Below, one piece after another: positions 5,556-6,485 of a stretch of DNA of 6,485 nucleotides; position 1 is the first letter of the stretch, and every line of letters begins with the position of its first letter. The notes below the pieces were generated by a model. That model made no database searches, was not told the DNA's origin, and was given only the letters and a program-made list of their open reading frames with translations. The position numbers were made by a program, and so were the translations under genes. This DNA comes from Anaerolineales bacterium Chloro_02 (GTDB lineage Bacteria > Chloroflexota > Anaerolineae > Anaerolineales > Anaerolineaceae), in the NCBI GenBank assembly GCA_001603765.1, contig LUZV01000037.1, positions 1-6,485 on the forward strand, given 5' to 3'.

Positions 5556-5606
5556 GTATAGATAGAGCGGCAACACATCGGAGAAATTGCGAGAAAGGAT
5601 GTCAAC

Positions 5607-5682
5607 GTGGGGAACGGCCTTGCGCCGTTCCGGATGATGGCGTATGGACAAGTCTTCGGAAGGGGACAAGCCCCTTCCCTAC
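5607..5682. repeat. BIME unit F (two inverted REPs)
   Basis: The direct REP is 5607-5631 with foot GTGG and a perfect stem. The inverted REP is 5658-5682 with a perfect stem and CTAC foot. The inner spacer (GATGATGGCGT then ATGGACAAG) resembles that of unit A, showing the spacer is also a repeated sequence. Confidence 0.92.
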
Positions 5683-5825
5683 CCAAGAATCGAATGTCCA
5701 AATGTGGAAGGGGACAAGCCCCTTCCCTACCCACGAACCGAATGTCCAAATGTGGAAGGGGACAAGTCCCTTCTCTACAAACGAATTGGACGACTAAATG
5801 CGAAAGGGGTGAACGATGGCGCAAG
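5658..5825 (-). repeat. 48-bp tandem of inverted REPs
   Basis: Inverted REPs begin at 5658, 5706, 5754 and 5802, each 48 bases after the last: 25 bases of REP and 23 of spacer. The spacers at 5683-5705 and 5731-5753 share GAATGTCCAAATGT; the third (5779-5801) is diverged. REP copies at 5658 and 5706 are perfect. The copy at 5754 has two stem mismatches (GTCCC and TTCTC). The one at 5802 is reduced to GAAAGGGGTGAAC. Slippage or unequal exchange of one unit, with decay towards the helicase gene, explains the pattern. Confidence 0.85.
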
Positions 5826-5834
5826 GCGTTTTCC
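5813..5834 (-). repeat. Decayed REP remnant before the helicase gene
   Basis: On the minus strand the sequence reads GGAAAACGCCTTGCGCCATC, which keeps the CCTTGCGCC core of the CGGC-type REP but has lost stem pairing. If real, it is the only CGGC-type copy in the inverted orientation. Confidence 0.4.
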
Positions 5835-5861
5835 ATTTGTCGCGCATGAATAAGCCCCGTT

Positions 5862-5870
5862 TGGTACAAT
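5862..5870 (+). promoter_or_regulatory. Extended -10 promoter of the helicase gene
   Basis: TGG directly followed by TACAAT (5865-5870) makes an extended -10 element of the TGn type; no good -35 is visible, as is common for extended -10 promoters. Only 8 bases separate it from the ATG at 5879, so transcription should start at or within a few bases of the start codon. No ribosome site precedes the ATG. Confidence 0.55.
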
Positions 5871-5878
5871 CAACAACT

Positions 5879-6485
5879 ATGAATGACTTACTCGATCTCC
5901 TAAATCCTCAACAGCAGCAGGCGGTCGCGGCTGCGCCAGGCCCAACGCTGGTTTTGGCTGGTCCAGGTTCAGGCAAAACGCGCGTGCTTACCTACCGAAT
6001 CGCCTACCTGATTGGCGTGCTCAATGTGCCCGCTTACCGCATTTTGGCGGTAACGTTCACCAACAAGGCTGCTCGGCAGATGGACGATCGCGTGCAAAAG
6101 CTGATCGGCGATCAGGCAAGCGGATTGTGGCTGGGTACATTCCACTCTATTTGCGGCAGAATACTACGGCGCGAGGCTGACTTGCTGCCGGTGAACCAAA
6201 ATTTTGTGATCTTTGACGCAGACGATCAACTTTCTTTGATGAAAGAAATTGTTCGCGAGAGCAACCTCGACGAGAAACTTTATCGCCCCGCATCCTTGTT
6301 AGATGCAATCTCCCGCGCTAAAAATGACCTGATCATGCCAGATGACTACCCGGTGAAGAATTTCCGCGATGAACAAGTCCGGCGCTTTTTTGTCATCTAC
6401 CAGCAACGCCTGGTGAAAAACAACGCCATGGATTTTGATGACATGTTGGTCTATACCAATCAGATCCTTCAGGATCATCCGGTGG
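5879..6485 (+). CDS. UvrD/PcrA-type DNA helicase, N-terminal part
   Basis: An open frame starts at ATG 5879 and runs 202 codons off the right edge. It is the N-terminal domain 1A/1B of an SF1A 3'-5' helicase. Visible elements are the Q motif LNPQQQQAV (8-16), Walker A AGPGSGKT (27-34, lysine 33), motif Ia ILAVTFTNKAARQM (55-68), GTFHSICGRILRRE (86-99), FDADDQLSLMKEI (112-124) and MDFDDML (184-190). The order and spacing match Bacillus PcrA closely. The Walker B motif and domain 2 lie outside the window, so the exact subgroup (PcrA, UvrD, Rep or a shorter relative) is open. These helicases use ATP to unwind DNA in repair and to clear proteins or RecA from DNA. The gene follows the REP array and seems to have its own promoter, so it is not in an operon with the genes to its left. 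Confidence 0.93.
   Translation, partial: MNDLLDLLNPQQQQAVAAAPGPTLVLAGPGSGKTRVLTYRIAYLIGVLNVPAYRILAVTFTNKAARQMDDRVQKLIGDQASGLWLGTFHSICGRILRREADLLPVNQNFVIFDADDQLSLMKEIVRESNLDEKLYRPASLLDAISRAKNDLIMPDDYPVKNFRDEQVRRFFVIYQQRLVKNNAMDFDDMLVYTNQILQDHPV

Larger units (their letters stand above)
5428..5834. repeat. Right REP/BIME array
   Basis: This array continues the left family. It opens with a lone inverted REP and a shortened 30-base linker (5453-5482). It then has two direct-plus-inverted pairs starting at 5483 and 5607, joined by a full 51-base linker (5556-5606). It ends in a 48-bp tandem of inverted REPs (starts 5658, 5706, 5754, 5802), the last one decayed. No protein gene is supported here: reading frames rich in GDKPLPY or RGQAPSL peptides are translations of the repeat. 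The 5317-5427 and 5835-5878 flanks hold only promoter-like sequence. Confidence 0.93.

Noticed and set aside
4510..5834. CRISPR array
   Set aside because: The spaces between hairpins are themselves near-identical copies, the repeats alternate in orientation, the periods (127 and 48) are atypical, and no cas gene is present.
5411..5853. Several overlapping plus- and minus-strand frames across the right array with repeated GDKPLPY, KGTSPFPT or RGQAPSL peptides, as if a repeat protein
   Set aside because: The peptide repeats are translations of the REP hairpins in several frames and on both strands, with no ribosome sites and no conserved frame. Such frames are known artefacts of REP DNA.

Overview
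The window holds seven protein-coding genes and one large repeat system. The base composition is moderately GC-rich. Protein style suggests an environmental bacterium, possibly of the Chloroflexota (Anaerolineae type): a dynamin-like GTPase, a UvrD/PcrA helicase opening with LNPQQQQAV, and TACAAT-type -10 boxes. That assignment is an inference from style and was not tested by any search.

Region 1 (1-2450): a large membrane-linked dynamin-family GTPase on the minus strand is divergent from a complete YefM-YoeB type II toxin-antitoxin operon on the plus strand. The operon has a near-consensus promoter. Its -10 box lies inside a palindrome with the TGTACA core known for YefM operators, so autorepression is the likely control.

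Region 2 (2450-3843): two minus-strand genes, an FRG-domain protein followed by a Nudix hydrolase 71 bases downstream, may form one transcript. The Nudix gene converges on the toxin gene with 3 bases between their stop codons.

Region 3 (3844-4513): a divergent intergenic region rich in overlapping inverted repeats precedes a small FMN-dependent nitroreductase.

Region 4 (4510-5834): a REP/BIME array surrounds a REP-associated tyrosine transposase (RAYT, a Y1/HUH single-strand transposase) on the minus strand. The REP units are 25 bases: a GTAG foot, an 8-bp stem and a 5-base loop. Two stem types occur. The CGGC/GCCG type always lies in the direct orientation. The GGGG/CCCC type always lies inverted. 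The stems differ by compensated base changes while foot and loop core stay the same, so the hairpin itself appears to be what is conserved. Pairs are organised in a 127-bp period joined by a conserved 51-base linker, and the right end has collapsed into a 48-bp tandem of inverted units. The first REP supplies the stop codon of the nitroreductase. This self-contained RAYT plus REP family is the most noteworthy content of the window.

Region 5 (5835-6485): the start of a UvrD/PcrA-type DNA helicase gene runs off the right edge. Its extended -10 box lies so close to the ATG that a leaderless transcript is likely.
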